DNA of 64,000 nucleotides from Chromatiales bacterium. GTDB lineage: Bacteria; Pseudomonadota; Gammaproteobacteria; UBA6429. Position 1 is the first letter of the stretch. The number at the start of each line of letters is the position of its first letter. The notes below the pieces were generated by a model. It searched no databases. It was not told the DNA's origin and worked only from the letters and a program-made list of their open reading frames with translations. The stretch is taken from NCBI GenBank assembly GCA_027076405.1, contig JALTJN010000196.1, positions 1 through 64,000 on the forward strand, in the 5' to 3' direction. This document shows positions 44,356-52,579 of this stretch, one piece after another. The translations under genes and the position numbers were made by a program.

Positions 44356-44500
44356 CAAATAATAAAACACAGCCCAGCTTGGTTTTCGCCGGGCTGTGTA
44401 CCCATATTTAGCAAAACATGCCAAATGCGGAGGCAGACCGCTTGGGTACTGGAGTGATCGCACATATACAAGCAGCGCTCACAAGTAATTCTTCATATTT
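44356..44500 (-). ncRNA. Candidate small RNA with an anti-Shine-Dalgarno loop
   Basis: A gene-free stretch on the minus strand has an extended -10 promoter (TGGTATAAT, 44507-44515), then about 145 nt ending in a strong terminator (44364-44399). At 44427-44441 the RNA would fold as GCGG-UCUGCCU-CCGC. The 7-nt loop is the exact complement of AGGCAGA, the core of the Shine-Dalgarno of six genes upstream in the same block. Together with flanking bases GGUCUGCCUCC matches GGAGGCAGACC of nrdJa and of the 54526 gene over 11 nt. A GTACCC/GGGTAC outer stem presents the hairpin. Confidence 0.6.
44364..44399 (-). terminator. Intrinsic terminator of the candidate sRNA
   Basis: ACACAGCCC (44367-44375) pairs perfectly with GGGCTGTGT (44391-44399) across a 15-nt loop. 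On the minus strand the stem is followed by TTTTATTATT, so it terminates leftward transcription. There is no T-run on the plus side. Confidence 0.85.
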
Positions 44501-44506
44501 TTCACA

Positions 44507-44515
44507 ATTATACCA
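44507..44515 (-). promoter_or_regulatory. Extended -10 promoter of the candidate sRNA
   Basis: The minus strand reads TGGTATAAT, an extended -10 element. No good -35 box is present, which is usual for this class. Expected start is near 44500. Confidence 0.5.
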
Positions 44516-44545
44516 TCACTACTGTTTAATTATAGTATTAAAGAT

Positions 44546-44578
44546 GACCTCCCGCACGCTCCATGTGCGGTGATGGTC
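44546..44578 (-). terminator. Hairpin after the 44623 gene, probable terminator
   Basis: GACC...CCGCAC (44546-44556) pairs with GTGCGG...GGTC around GCTCCAT. On the minus strand the stem is followed by ATCTTTAATAC, a weak T-tract. It resembles the hairpins of the block's leaders and separates the 44623 gene from the sRNA promoter. Confidence 0.5.
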
Positions 44579-44622
44579 ACTAAACGATGCCAGACACATC
44601 GCCGCAAGGTTACAGCGGAGCA

Positions 44623-44946
44623 CTATGCTGCCGCTGCTGCTTGCATTGCCTGAACAACCCAAGGGTTAACGCTTGCGCGACGCGCCAAAAAGGCATCCCA
44701 AAAAGCTGTGTCAGCATGTAGGTGAAACGCTTCAACGACACCACGCTCACCTTCTTTGTAAGATGGGCGAATATCGATGTAACCGACACCTGGGAACTCA
44801 CTTAAAAAAAGTGTGTTCATTGTCTCAATTGCTTGAGAAACGATATCCACGTCTGTATGCATTTCAAAATACAATGCAAATGGGCGTGACACGGGCACAC
44901 TTTCTGTTAGTTCAAGTTCATTATCAAAAGTAATTGTATTAGACAT
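44623..44946 (-). CDS. Hypothetical protein, last gene of the nrdJ block
   Basis: 107 residues with TAGGAGGTGTC before the ATG, a strong Shine-Dalgarno. The sequence (VSRPFALYFEMHTDVDIVSQAI, then EAFHLHADTAFWDAFLA) suggests a small alpha/beta fold. No family recognised. The C-terminus AMQAAAAA is a simple tail. It is downstream of nrdJb. Confidence 0.6.
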   Translation of the reverse strand: MSNTITFDNELELTESVPVSRPFALYFEMHTDVDIVSQAIETMNTLFLSEFPGVGYIDIRPSYKEGERGVVEAFHLHADTAFWDAFLARRASVNPWVVQAMQAAAAA

Positions 44947-44975
44947 GAGACACCTCCTACGGCGTAAAATTGGTT

Positions 44976-45055
44976 ATGGAGCGGATGCTCCCTCAAAGCC
45001 TCTCCGTTAAGAAAAGGATTTGAGTGGAGCACCCGCCCCGCCAATTTCAGCGGGT
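44976..45055 (-). promoter_or_regulatory. Structured leader before the 44623 gene
   Basis: GGAGC/GCTCC (44976-44991) and CTCAAA/TTTGAG stems, plus a CCCGCC/GGCGGG-type stem (about 45034-45055), fill the gap between nrdJb and this gene. It is related in position, but not clearly in detail, to the hairpin leaders of the other genes of the block. Confidence 0.4.
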
Positions 45056-45171
45056 CAGTGCCTCACATATAAGAATAAGTGCAAGTTGGCAGTGACTATA
45101 AAAGCCACTGCCAATAAGCGATTATTTACTCCAGAGCATAAGCTGCAAATTTCGCAAGCATATAAGAATAA

Positions 45172-45954
45172 TTAACCGCACTTGCTGTCGCCGCAATTTA
45201 GACAAGTCATACAACCGTCTAATTTTACGACTGCTTTTGTGGTGCATTTAACACATAACTGGGCATTTTCCGGAAACGAATCCCCGTTCTCTTGCTCAGC
45301 GTCATCAACCAATTTCAGGTTTGATGCAGGTTCGTCAGCATCAGGTTTTACTAATGCCCCTAAAATCCCTTCACCTTGAAGGCGTGGGAGTTTGTGATAA
45401 GGAACATCAAGACCTTCTTCTGTTAAAAACCCTAGCTCATAAAGGGAGTTATGAATCACGGCTCCCATCGCAGCTATTTCATGTGAAGTGCTTCGAGTCT
45501 TCCCATACGGCGTTTTAACACGGATGTTATCTTCGCCAGTGATCTTGGACCACTGACGTACAACTTTAGATAACGACACCCCTTGTTTAATACAAAGAGA
45601 TGACAACCGCATAGACAACTCCTTCCAGCCTGCAATTTCTGCACGATCATCCTGTGCAGCATAAAGTTCTGATACGCGTAATGTTTTAAACTCATCTGAG
45701 TCCTTAATGTGACTCACAGGGATGGTTCCTATCGTAACGATCGGCTCCAATTTCCCATAAGCAACACTCACTAAGGGTTCGCGTACAGTAAAACTTTGTT
45801 GCATACCGTTAGGTTTGCGTATAGGTGTTAATAGATTATCAATATCAGGCAAAACAACATCTTCTCCTTCCATCGACTCCATTTGTGACTCCGCCTGGCG
45901 ATCATCGTCACCGACAACCGCAAAGCCAACCACTTTTTTATCAATTTTAATCAT
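45172..45954 (-). CDS. nrdJb: Class II ribonucleotide reductase C-terminal subunit NrdJb
   Basis: 260 residues from ATG 45954, which has CGGAGGCAGA before it. The C-terminus CVKCTTKAVVKLDGCMTCLN followed by CGDSKCG is the redox-active cysteine tail of B12-dependent ribonucleotide reductase. The middle (RMSSLCIKQGVSLSKVVRQW) matches NrdJ. In many gammaproteobacteria nrdJ is split as here into nrdJa and nrdJb. It is 78 bp after nrdJa. Confidence 0.85.
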   Translation of the reverse strand: MIKIDKKVVGFAVVGDDDRQAESQMESMEGEDVVLPDIDNLLTPIRKPNGMQQSFTVREPLVSVAYGKLEPIVTIGTIPVSHIKDSDEFKTLRVSELYAAQDDRAEIAGWKELSMRLSSLCIKQGVSLSKVVRQWSKITGEDNIRVKTPYGKTRSTSHEIAAMGAVIHNSLYELGFLTEEGLDVPYHKLPRLQGEGILGALVKPDADEPASNLKLVDDAEQENGDSFPENAQLCVKCTTKAVVKLDGCMTCLNCGDSKCG

Positions 45955-45982
45955 AATCTGCCTCCGAACATTAAAGTAATGG

Positions 45983-46018
45983 AGAAGCCCCAACAGGGGG
46001 GTTCCCCGTTGGGATAAA
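45983..46018 (-). promoter_or_regulatory. Leader hairpin before nrdJb
   Basis: On the minus strand CCCAACGGGG pairs with CCCCCCTGTTGGG: outer stem CCCAAC/GTTGGG, inner GGGG/CCCC, with a CCT bulge on the right side only. It lies between the nrdJa stop and the nrdJb ribosome-binding site GGAGGCAGA. One member of the repeated leader motif. Confidence 0.6.
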
Positions 46019-46031
46019 GGTAATTACAGCG

Positions 46032-48149
46032 CTAAAGTTTGCCATAATAACCTTCTTTCAAAGCGTCAAATAAATTGGATGCAGTATGTATTTCACCGTC
46101 ATATTCAATTTCTTCGTTGCCTTTTGCTTCTACCATAGAACCATCCTCAAGCGTAAACCGGTAGGTTGTATTCTCAAGGTCTTCATCACGTGTTAACACG
46201 CCGCTAAACGCTTCCGGGTTATATCGGAAGGTAGTACATCCTTTCAGCCCTTTCTTGTAAGCATAAAGATAAATATCTTTAAACTCGTCAAAAGGACAAT
46301 CAGTAGCCACATTAATGGTTTTCGAGATACTGCTATCGATCCATTTTTGTGCAGCCGCCTGGATATCGACATGCGCATTCATGGGAATGCTGTCAGCGGT
46401 AATGAAGTAGTCTGGCAGTTGTTGCTCTGGTTGATCGCTAAAGGGCATTGCTTTCGGGTTAATGTAATGACGATAGGCGAGCAACTCATAAGAGTACACG
46501 TCCATCTTAACCTTCGACTTTTTGCCTTCAACAATCACATTGCGCGAATAATGATGCGCAAAACTTGGCTCAATCCCATTACTTGCGTTATTTGCAAGAG
46601 ACAGGGAAATCGTACCGGTTGGAGCAATAGAAGAGTGGTGAGTGAATCGACAGCCATACTTTTCCAGTTCCGCCTTAAGTGGCGGTGGAAATTGCTGTAA
46701 ATACTTAGAGTAACGCGCCCATAGGACACGCCCTTTTATCGTATCACCTGCTTTGTACCCATCGTCGACCATTTCTGGCCGTTTAACGAGCATTTCAGCA
46801 GTCACCGTAAAATCTTCTTCCATAATTGGCGCAGGACCCTTTTCCTTAGCAAGTTCAACACCTGCCTCGAAGCCAGCTAGCGCAAGTTCACGGGAGATAG
46901 TCTCGGTAAACTCAATGCTTTCTGGCGATCCATACGTCATCTTCAACATGGTTAATGTAGAACCAAGCCCAGTAAACCCCATGCCATGCCGACGCTTCCG
47001 CTTGATTTCAGCTTCTTGCGCGTCCAATGGCAACCCATTAATTTCGACCACGTTATCAAGCATTCGAGTGAATACTTTTACGACTTCGCGGAATTTAGCC
47101 AAATCAAAATGAGCATCATCAGAGAACGGAGAGTCCACCATTTTTGTCAAATTAATTGAGCCTAACAGGCAGCTACCATCAGGAGGTAGGGGTTGTTCGC
47201 CACAAGGATTTGTAGCTCTTATATTTTCACAGAACCAGTTATTATTCATTTTATTGACCTTATCGATCAAAATGAACCCAGGCTCTGCGTAGTCATAATT
47301 GGACGCCATAATGATGTCCCAGATGCGCAATGCCGGCATTGTCTTATAGACTTTGCAAGCAACACGCCCTAACTCATCGGTAGTAAAGTAATCCTCAGAG
47401 TAAGGCCAGTAACGGTAAACTAATTCCGTTTCTGGATCATTGGCTTCATCCATCAGCGCTGGGAAAGAAAACTTCCAATCAGCGCCATCTTGAACCGCTT
47501 TCATAAAATCATCAGTAATCAATGTTGATAGATTAAACTGACGAAAGCGACCGTCTTCCCGTTTGGCTTTGATAAAATCAAGCACATCTGGATGATGGAT
47601 GTCGAACGTAGCCATTTGAGCACCACGTCGTCCACCCGCCGATGAGACGGTAAAGCACATTTTATCGTAGATATCCATGAACGATAACGGGCCACTGGTT
47701 TGAGCGCCAGCGCCTGTAACGAATGCACCATTTGGCCGCAGAGTAGAAAATTCATACCCAATGCCACACCCTGCTTTAAGGGTAAGGCCGGCCATGTGAA
47801 CCTTATCTAAAATCCCAGTCATGGAATCCCGGATAGTGCCCGACACGGTACAATTTATCGTTGATGTAGAAGGTTTGTAAGCTTCTGCACCGGCATTAGC
47901 TATGATACGACCCGCAGGGATCGCACCATTTTCCAATGCCCATAGAAAAGTTTTCAGCCACTTTTTACTTTTTGCGTGATTGCCTTCAGGTTTAGCGAGA
48001 GCTTTTGCAACGCGAAAATAGGTAGCTTGAATATCTTTATCTACTGGTTTGTCGTCTTTTTCTTTAAGACGGTATTTCTTATCCCAAATATCCAATGAAG
48101 GTGCCTGGAAAGGCACCTCACTGGTTGGGGTTACTTGATTATTACTCAT
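46032..48149 (-). CDS. nrdJa: Adenosylcobalamin-dependent ribonucleotide reductase NrdJa
   Basis: 705 residues. INCTVSGTIRD near 95, NPCGEQPLPPDGSCLLGSIN near 310 (radical Cys and Glu region), PTGTISLSLANNASNGIEP near 510 and GLKGCTTFRYNPEAF near 645 are class II reductase motifs. It makes deoxynucleotides anaerobically or without iron radical. Its RBS is GGAGGCAGACC directly upstream of ATG. The C-terminal cysteines are in the separate NrdJb. Confidence 0.93.
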   Translation of the reverse strand: MSNNQVTPTSEVPFQAPSLDIWDKKYRLKEKDDKPVDKDIQATYFRVAKALAKPEGNHAKSKKWLKTFLWALENGAIPAGRIIANAGAEAYKPSTSTINCTVSGTIRDSMTGILDKVHMAGLTLKAGCGIGYEFSTLRPNGAFVTGAGAQTSGPLSFMDIYDKMCFTVSSAGGRRGAQMATFDIHHPDVLDFIKAKREDGRFRQFNLSTLITDDFMKAVQDGADWKFSFPALMDEANDPETELVYRYWPYSEDYFTTDELGRVACKVYKTMPALRIWDIIMASNYDYAEPGFILIDKVNKMNNNWFCENIRATNPCGEQPLPPDGSCLLGSINLTKMVDSPFSDDAHFDLAKFREVVKVFTRMLDNVVEINGLPLDAQEAEIKRKRRHGMGFTGLGSTLTMLKMTYGSPESIEFTETISRELALAGFEAGVELAKEKGPAPIMEEDFTVTAEMLVKRPEMVDDGYKAGDTIKGRVLWARYSKYLQQFPPPLKAELEKYGCRFTHHSSIAPTGTISLSLANNASNGIEPSFAHHYSRNVIVEGKKSKVKMDVYSYELLAYRHYINPKAMPFSDQPEQQLPDYFITADSIPMNAHVDIQAAAQKWIDSSISKTINVATDCPFDEFKDIYLYAYKKGLKGCTTFRYNPEAFSGVLTRDEDLENTTYRFTLEDGSMVEAKGNEEIEYDGEIHTASNLFDALKEGYYGKL

Positions 48150-48173
48150 GGTCTGCCTCCAGTTTGAGTAAGT

Positions 48174-48686
48174 TTATGAGAGAAGCGCAACAATAATATC
48201 CTTTACGATGTAAAGAACACTGATTGCACCCATAACCTCTGCACGAAACGCCATTCTGTCACCACGTACGGGGTGGGACCATGAGAACATGATCTTTTCC
48301 TTTAGTGAGATGTCTGAACGGACTTCGATTGGAGTATCTTCGCTATAGACACCAAGTTCATCACGCATGTTGTAGTCGAGACCGACTGCTTCATTTGTAA
48401 GACCCTGGATACCGCTACCACCGGCTACTTGACGCATGATCGTACGACCCGTATCAAGGTTGGTGACGGCAACGATATCAAACCGCCAAAAGCGGCTTGT
48501 ATCTTCTTTCTTTTTGTCGACGTGTTTACTGCTCACGCGGACCACTGGATTGGTCTCGAAGCTTGCACCGCCTGTATTCACAATAACATTTTGACCGTTA
48601 TCGAGTTTGACAGAGGTTTTAGATTTTGAACCGCCAGCGACTACTTTTTTAAAGGTCATAGCAACCTTTGATTTTTTTCTTAACAT
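48174..48686 (-). CDS. Hypothetical protein with a C-terminal helix
   Basis: 170 residues: basic N-terminus, beta-rich middle (FWRFDIVAVTNLDTGRTIM), and a C-terminal hydrophobic end VLYIVKDIIVALL that could be a tail anchor. It is the gene just upstream of nrdJa in the operon (24 bp). No family recognised. Confidence 0.6.
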   Translation of the reverse strand: MLRKKSKVAMTFKKVVAGGSKSKTSVKLDNGQNVIVNTGGASFETNPVVRVSSKHVDKKKEDTSRFWRFDIVAVTNLDTGRTIMRQVAGGSGIQGLTNEAVGLDYNMRDELGVYSEDTPIEVRSDISLKEKIMFSWSHPVRGDRMAFRAEVMGAISVLYIVKDIIVALLS

Positions 48687-49756
48687 ACCATTGCTCCTGA
48701 GTTTTTTAGGTTAGCTTTTTGTGCGCGTAGTAATTCAGCGCGTATAGCTTTACCTGTATTGGCGTCATTATGTTCTCGAAAGACACGTACGTATTTGTGA
48801 CCTTTAAGTGCATAAATTGCCCATGATCCATCAGGACCGGCTTGTAACGTAAAACACGGAAAACCATCTTCCGTATAACCAATATCCATGACATCTAAAT
48901 GGTGGTACTCAATGTAGTCATCCATTTTATCGATATCACAGTACTGCGAGAAAAAGACTTCTCGCCCGTTTTTCACGGCCACTGGTTCTCGATCGAGTTC
49001 GGTTGGATCGAGCGACATTGAAATGCCACCAATTTTCACCTCTACAGGACCATTACGCACTTTGCCGGAATGCTTGCCTTTAGCAATACGTTGGTTACGT
49101 TTTCTTCTTTTGTACGTCGTAGAATCAGCACGTTTCCAATCAGTCATCAAATCAGATGTTTTCATCTGAGCGATAAACATATTTGCCATAACAATAGGAT
49201 CTTCATCATCCTTAATGTTTCGGATGCGCGTTACAAAAGAACGGTAAGCCTTGACAATATCCATACTGGCAGCATCATCAAGAAATATCTTATTAAGATA
49301 TTGGTAAACGTTATTTTGCGCAGCATCAATAAGCCAGGCACGAGTGCTTGAACTTACCTCACCGATACGGATGTCACCATAAGCTTTCCCTTTGATTTCA
49401 AAACCAAGCCATTTTCTATCCACGGTATAGCCATGTGAATAAACAAAGGTGCTTTGTTTTTTAGGGGTTGCAGGGGTGTATAGAACAGATGTCATAAAGG
49501 CGGATTTAATAAGATCCGGATCTTCATTTTCACCCATGCTTTCCAATCGTGACCGGTAAGCATGGATATACTTCTCAAAACGAGAAGCTTTAACACCTCT
49601 TTGATGAAGTACTGTTTCTGCCTCAGAAATAAAAGCATCAATCAGTTTTACTCTTTTATCACTGTCAATGTCAGACAGAGAGGACAAGAGCCCATTTGCA
49701 TCGCCTTTAAATTGGCATGTTGCTTTATTAAAAATTAACCCAGCATGGTTAGCCAT
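48680..49756 (-). CDS. Hypothetical protein of the nrdJ/MoxR block
   Basis: 358 residues from ATG 49756, whose distance to AAGGAG is better than that of ATG 49762. Mixed alpha/beta; basic stretch KRRKRNQRIAKGKHSGK near 225 suggests nucleic-acid binding. No known family seen. It overlaps the next gene by 7 nt. Confidence 0.6.
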   Translation of the reverse strand: MANHAGLIFNKATCQFKGDANGLLSSLSDIDSDKRVKLIDAFISEAETVLHQRGVKASRFEKYIHAYRSRLESMGENEDPDLIKSAFMTSVLYTPATPKKQSTFVYSHGYTVDRKWLGFEIKGKAYGDIRIGEVSSSTRAWLIDAAQNNVYQYLNKIFLDDAASMDIVKAYRSFVTRIRNIKDDEDPIVMANMFIAQMKTSDLMTDWKRADSTTYKRRKRNQRIAKGKHSGKVRNGPVEVKIGGISMSLDPTELDREPVAVKNGREVFFSQYCDIDKMDDYIEYHHLDVMDIGYTEDGFPCFTLQAGPDGSWAIYALKGHKYVRVFREHNDANTGKAIRAELLRAQKANLKNSGAMVC

Positions 49757-49782
49757 AGTCATTCTCCTTTTAGTATATAAAT

Positions 49783-49861
49783 AAAAAGGACGGACTACTT
49801 CCCTATAGAGGGAAATAATCCGCCCTATAGGGTGGGTACTGCGAGTTACCTCAATTGAGGT
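49783..49861 (-). promoter_or_regulatory. Leader hairpins before the 48680 gene
   Basis: On the minus strand an ACCTCAATTGAGGT palindrome (49848-49861) is followed by CCCTATAGGG and CCCTCTATAGGG, which can pair with each other, nested in a GGCGGA...TCCGTCC stem and followed by TTTTT. It resembles a terminator but lies 30-100 nt before a start codon, as do the other members of the motif. Confidence 0.6.
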
Positions 49862-49863
49862 GG

Positions 49864-50883
49864 TTATAGCGAGTAATCAGCACCTCCATTAAGGAATTGT
49901 GCTACGTTAAACGCAGGTTGGTTGGTAATAATAGTTTCATCCGGTGATGAGTCATCACTACCCTCATGCGCAACAGATTCTTCTTCGTCCTCTACTTCTA
50001 CCGCTTCAATAACGAGCGGAAGCTCATTATCTAACCGGTATTTCACCTCGAAAGGATCGCTAAGAGTGGTCAAAAGAATTTTAAACGCATTAAGATTTTC
50101 GATAGTTAAGGTACCCTTTTCAGGAATACCAGCCACCACTTTGTCAATTTGATGAAATAAGGGGGCTATCTGATGGTTAACGAACGCGAGCTTTTGGATT
50201 TTAGTTGAATGGGTAACCAAGCCGTTAATAAGACAACGACGGATGGTACCGGTCTTCTTTAATCCTTCTTGAAAGTTTTCAGCCATTTTTGCTAGGTCTT
50301 CTAGGATGTTATTAAAAACGCCCTCTTCTAACTTCGCTTTGCTTTGCTCCATAACGGTATTTAGTTCACCGGTAGCGCTGCTTTGTCCTAACTCCAATAT
50401 TGAATAGTCAAAACCTATCTGACGACGCAAATACTGTTTGGTAGGCTGGCTGAGTTTTACTGCATGAACCAATTGGTCGATCTCATCAAAATCATGAAAT
50501 CTTCTTTTTAGCTCGGCTATGACGGTTTCACAGTCCATTCCATAGTTTGCAATAAAATTGTCAGCTTCTTGTTCATATTCGGCTTTTATGGCCGCTAAAT
50601 AACGTTCAACCTGAATCAAGTCACTGTCAAAACTCACAAGATACCCGAAGGTTAATGTGCGTTGTCCGATTTTCGCCAATAACCGATGTGCTTTGCGATT
50701 AAGTTTTGAAAATGGACGCAGCGACACTGCGGGTATGACGCGTTCTGAAATATACGTAGATATATCATCCGGTAAGCCCTTCATATAAGCTTTCAGGATA
50801 TTAGTATCTACCATTCGTTTACTGGAAACACTACTAGCAAGAATACTAATAATTGCGCCAGTCTTTTTATTTGCTTTTATCAT
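49864..50883 (-). CDS. DUF3150-like protein
   Basis: 339 residues, largely helical, acidic C-terminal tail (VEVEDEEESVAHEGSDDSS). The position beside a MoxR-type ATPase and a VWA protein, plus size and helical pattern, recalls DUF3150 proteins of SXT/R391 and IncA/C-type elements. RBS AAGAGGCAGACC belongs to the shared set. Function unknown. Confidence 0.5.
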   Translation of the reverse strand: MIKANKKTGAIISILASSVSSKRMVDTNILKAYMKGLPDDISTYISERVIPAVSLRPFSKLNRKAHRLLAKIGQRTLTFGYLVSFDSDLIQVERYLAAIKAEYEQEADNFIANYGMDCETVIAELKRRFHDFDEIDQLVHAVKLSQPTKQYLRRQIGFDYSILELGQSSATGELNTVMEQSKAKLEEGVFNNILEDLAKMAENFQEGLKKTGTIRRCLINGLVTHSTKIQKLAFVNHQIAPLFHQIDKVVAGIPEKGTLTIENLNAFKILLTTLSDPFEVKYRLDNELPLVIEAVEVEDEEESVAHEGSDDSSPDETIITNQPAFNVAQFLNGGADYSL

Positions 50884-50907
50884 AAGGTCTGCCTCTTAAG
50901 TTATAAA

Positions 50908-50970
50908 TAAAAAACAGACGCACCCAAGCATTGCCGGGGTACGTCTGCACGTAAACCCCGGTATGGGGTA
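50908..50970 (-). promoter_or_regulatory. Leader hairpin before the DUF3150-like gene
   Basis: On the minus strand ACCCCATACCGGGG pairs with CCCCGGCAATGCTTGGGT (inner CCGGGG/CCCCGG, outer ACCC/GGGT). An overlapping CAGACG/CGTCTG stem followed by TTTTTT could compete. Downstream is the extended Shine-Dalgarno GAGGCAGACC. Confidence 0.6.
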
Positions 50971-50993
50971 TGGATAAAGCTAAGTTTAAAGTT

Positions 50994-51422
50994 TTAAAGA
51001 GTGTGGCTAAACAAGCCCTTCTCGGCCGCTAAACGAATTACTTCGTCCATTGACGCACTCTTTGGTTTTGGTTTTGGTTTTGGGTTTGTAGATGGATTGT
51101 TATTTTTATTACCTTTTTGAAAAATACCAGGGTACTCGTCAGCAAGGCGTTTTAAAACAACGTTAGGTACAGGTAATGCTTCGTACTCTCCATTCAAACC
51201 TGTTTTTTCGTTCCATTTTTTAAAAAGAGCAGATTGCGCTAATTTTCTATTTTGGAACTTTTTAAAGCCACTGCGCCAACCATCAGGGTTCAATGATGAA
51301 CTTAATCGACCATATACATAACGAAATTCATCGTCATAAACATAGCCGAACCAATAGGCGCATTTATTCTTAGAAGGATTAATACATTCACCATACAAAA
51401 TATCGTCTGGATTAATTGCCAT
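50994..51422 (-). CDS. Possible WGR-like protein
   Basis: 142 residues. YWFGYVYDDEFRYVYGRLSS and KFQNRKLAQSALFKKWNEK resemble the strand-helix pattern of WGR domains, which bind nucleic acids. A Pro-Lys repeat (KPKPKPKS) links it to a short helix at the C-terminus. It lies 10 bp after the MoxR gene. Family assignment is tentative. Confidence 0.4.
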   Translation of the reverse strand: MAINPDDILYGECINPSKNKCAYWFGYVYDDEFRYVYGRLSSSLNPDGWRSGFKKFQNRKLAQSALFKKWNEKTGLNGEYEALPVPNVVLKRLADEYPGIFQKGNKNNNPSTNPKPKPKPKSASMDEVIRLAAEKGLFSHTL

Positions 51423-51432
51423 ATTTAATCTC

Positions 51433-52479
51433 CTAAGCCTCAGCAGTAATCATTGAAGTTTCAGGGAACATTTCATGAAAATCATTTCTTACACTATCAG
51501 AAAGACGTTCAGAAAAAGGAATCAGCGTAGTGCCGGTGCCACCCAGGTAAAACTTTTTGACTGCCATTTTTTGTGACTCTTCCTTCAATTTATCGTAATA
51601 CACCAATGAAAAAGCACGGTTGGAATCATTGTAAAAACTGATGCCTCTTGCCCAATCAATTAACGTACGCGTTGAAAAAGGCACGTCGATCAACCCTTGT
51701 CGTACAGCATGACGTATAAAATGGGTTGTCTTTAACATACCGTCTACAACTTCTGACAAATCAGGATTAGCGAACGCAGGAACAGCATTTTTAATAATCT
51801 GTGCTTCTGCGCTCAATTTAGGGTAAGTACAATCACGACTCAACATCCGGTTACCTGCGGCAGCATCTTCTGATTGCGCTGCCCCATGCATTCCATTTGT
51901 ATCACCGAAGCCTTTCGTGTTCGCTGTTGCGAAAAGACCGAAGCCTTCTTTACACCCAAGTACCTCAAAGTCGTTTTCTTCCAGTGTTAGTCGAGAACTT
52001 ATGTCCGTTACACGGTTGAGCTTCTGCGTTACACCGGTTAAGAGATGATCATACTCATCCAACAAGACGACTGCACCAATGCGATAACCGGTTGTTACCG
52101 GGCCATCAACAAACACAGTGTCGCCGCCTCTTAGCTTATGTGAACCAAGAAATTCAAAATCATAGGTGCCGTTACTGCATGCAAATACGATCAAGTCCCA
52201 GTTCAACTTATTAGCCACATAGTGAATATGCTCTGATTTCCCACAACCAGAATCGCCTGTTAGTTTTAACGGGCGACCCATCATCCATGCCGTAGCGATA
52301 TCGATACATAAGTGCTTATCGGGGATAAATCCCTCAAGATCGTCTGGCGTAAATTTACCCGGCTCTACAAAAGCGCGGATCATTCTGGGTTTACCGTTAA
52401 TACCGATCAACGTTTCTCCGAAGAGAGCTTGTCCCATATCAACATCGTGCATTTCACGTTCATTTTTAATTTTCTTCAT
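51433..52479 (-). CDS. MoxR/CobS-type AAA+ ATPase
   Basis: 348 residues from ATG 52479, which follows AGAGGCAGAC. Walker A GDSGCGKSEHIHYV near 80, Walker B VVLLDEYDHL near 135, sensor GLFATANTKGFGD near 190. It is a MoxR/CobS AAA+ chaperone that usually works with a VWA-domain partner (the next gene, 52580). In cobalt chelatase the pair is CobS/CobT, but on mobile elements it is not tied to B12 synthesis. Confidence 0.88.
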   Translation of the reverse strand: MKKIKNEREMHDVDMGQALFGETLIGINGKPRMIRAFVEPGKFTPDDLEGFIPDKHLCIDIATAWMMGRPLKLTGDSGCGKSEHIHYVANKLNWDLIVFACSNGTYDFEFLGSHKLRGGDTVFVDGPVTTGYRIGAVVLLDEYDHLLTGVTQKLNRVTDISSRLTLEENDFEVLGCKEGFGLFATANTKGFGDTNGMHGAAQSEDAAAGNRMLSRDCTYPKLSAEAQIIKNAVPAFANPDLSEVVDGMLKTTHFIRHAVRQGLIDVPFSTRTLIDWARGISFYNDSNRAFSLVYYDKLKEESQKMAVKKFYLGGTGTTLIPFSERLSDSVRNDFHEMFPETSMITAEA

Positions 52480-52502
52480 AATAGTCTGCCTCTTTTGGTT
52501 AT

Positions 52503-52557
52503 AAAAAAGACGGACCGATCCTGCATAAGCAGGCAACCGGCCCGCTTATGCGGTTTG
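52503..52557 (-). promoter_or_regulatory. Leader hairpin before the MoxR gene
   Basis: On the minus strand GCATAAGCGGG pairs with CCTGCTTATGC over 11 positions, with outer ACCG/CGGT, then GTCTTTTTT. It sits between the VWA gene stop and the MoxR start. The pairing differs in sequence from the other members but keeps the architecture. Confidence 0.65.
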
Positions 52558-52579
52558 ATTAAGTTTTCTTAATCGCTAG

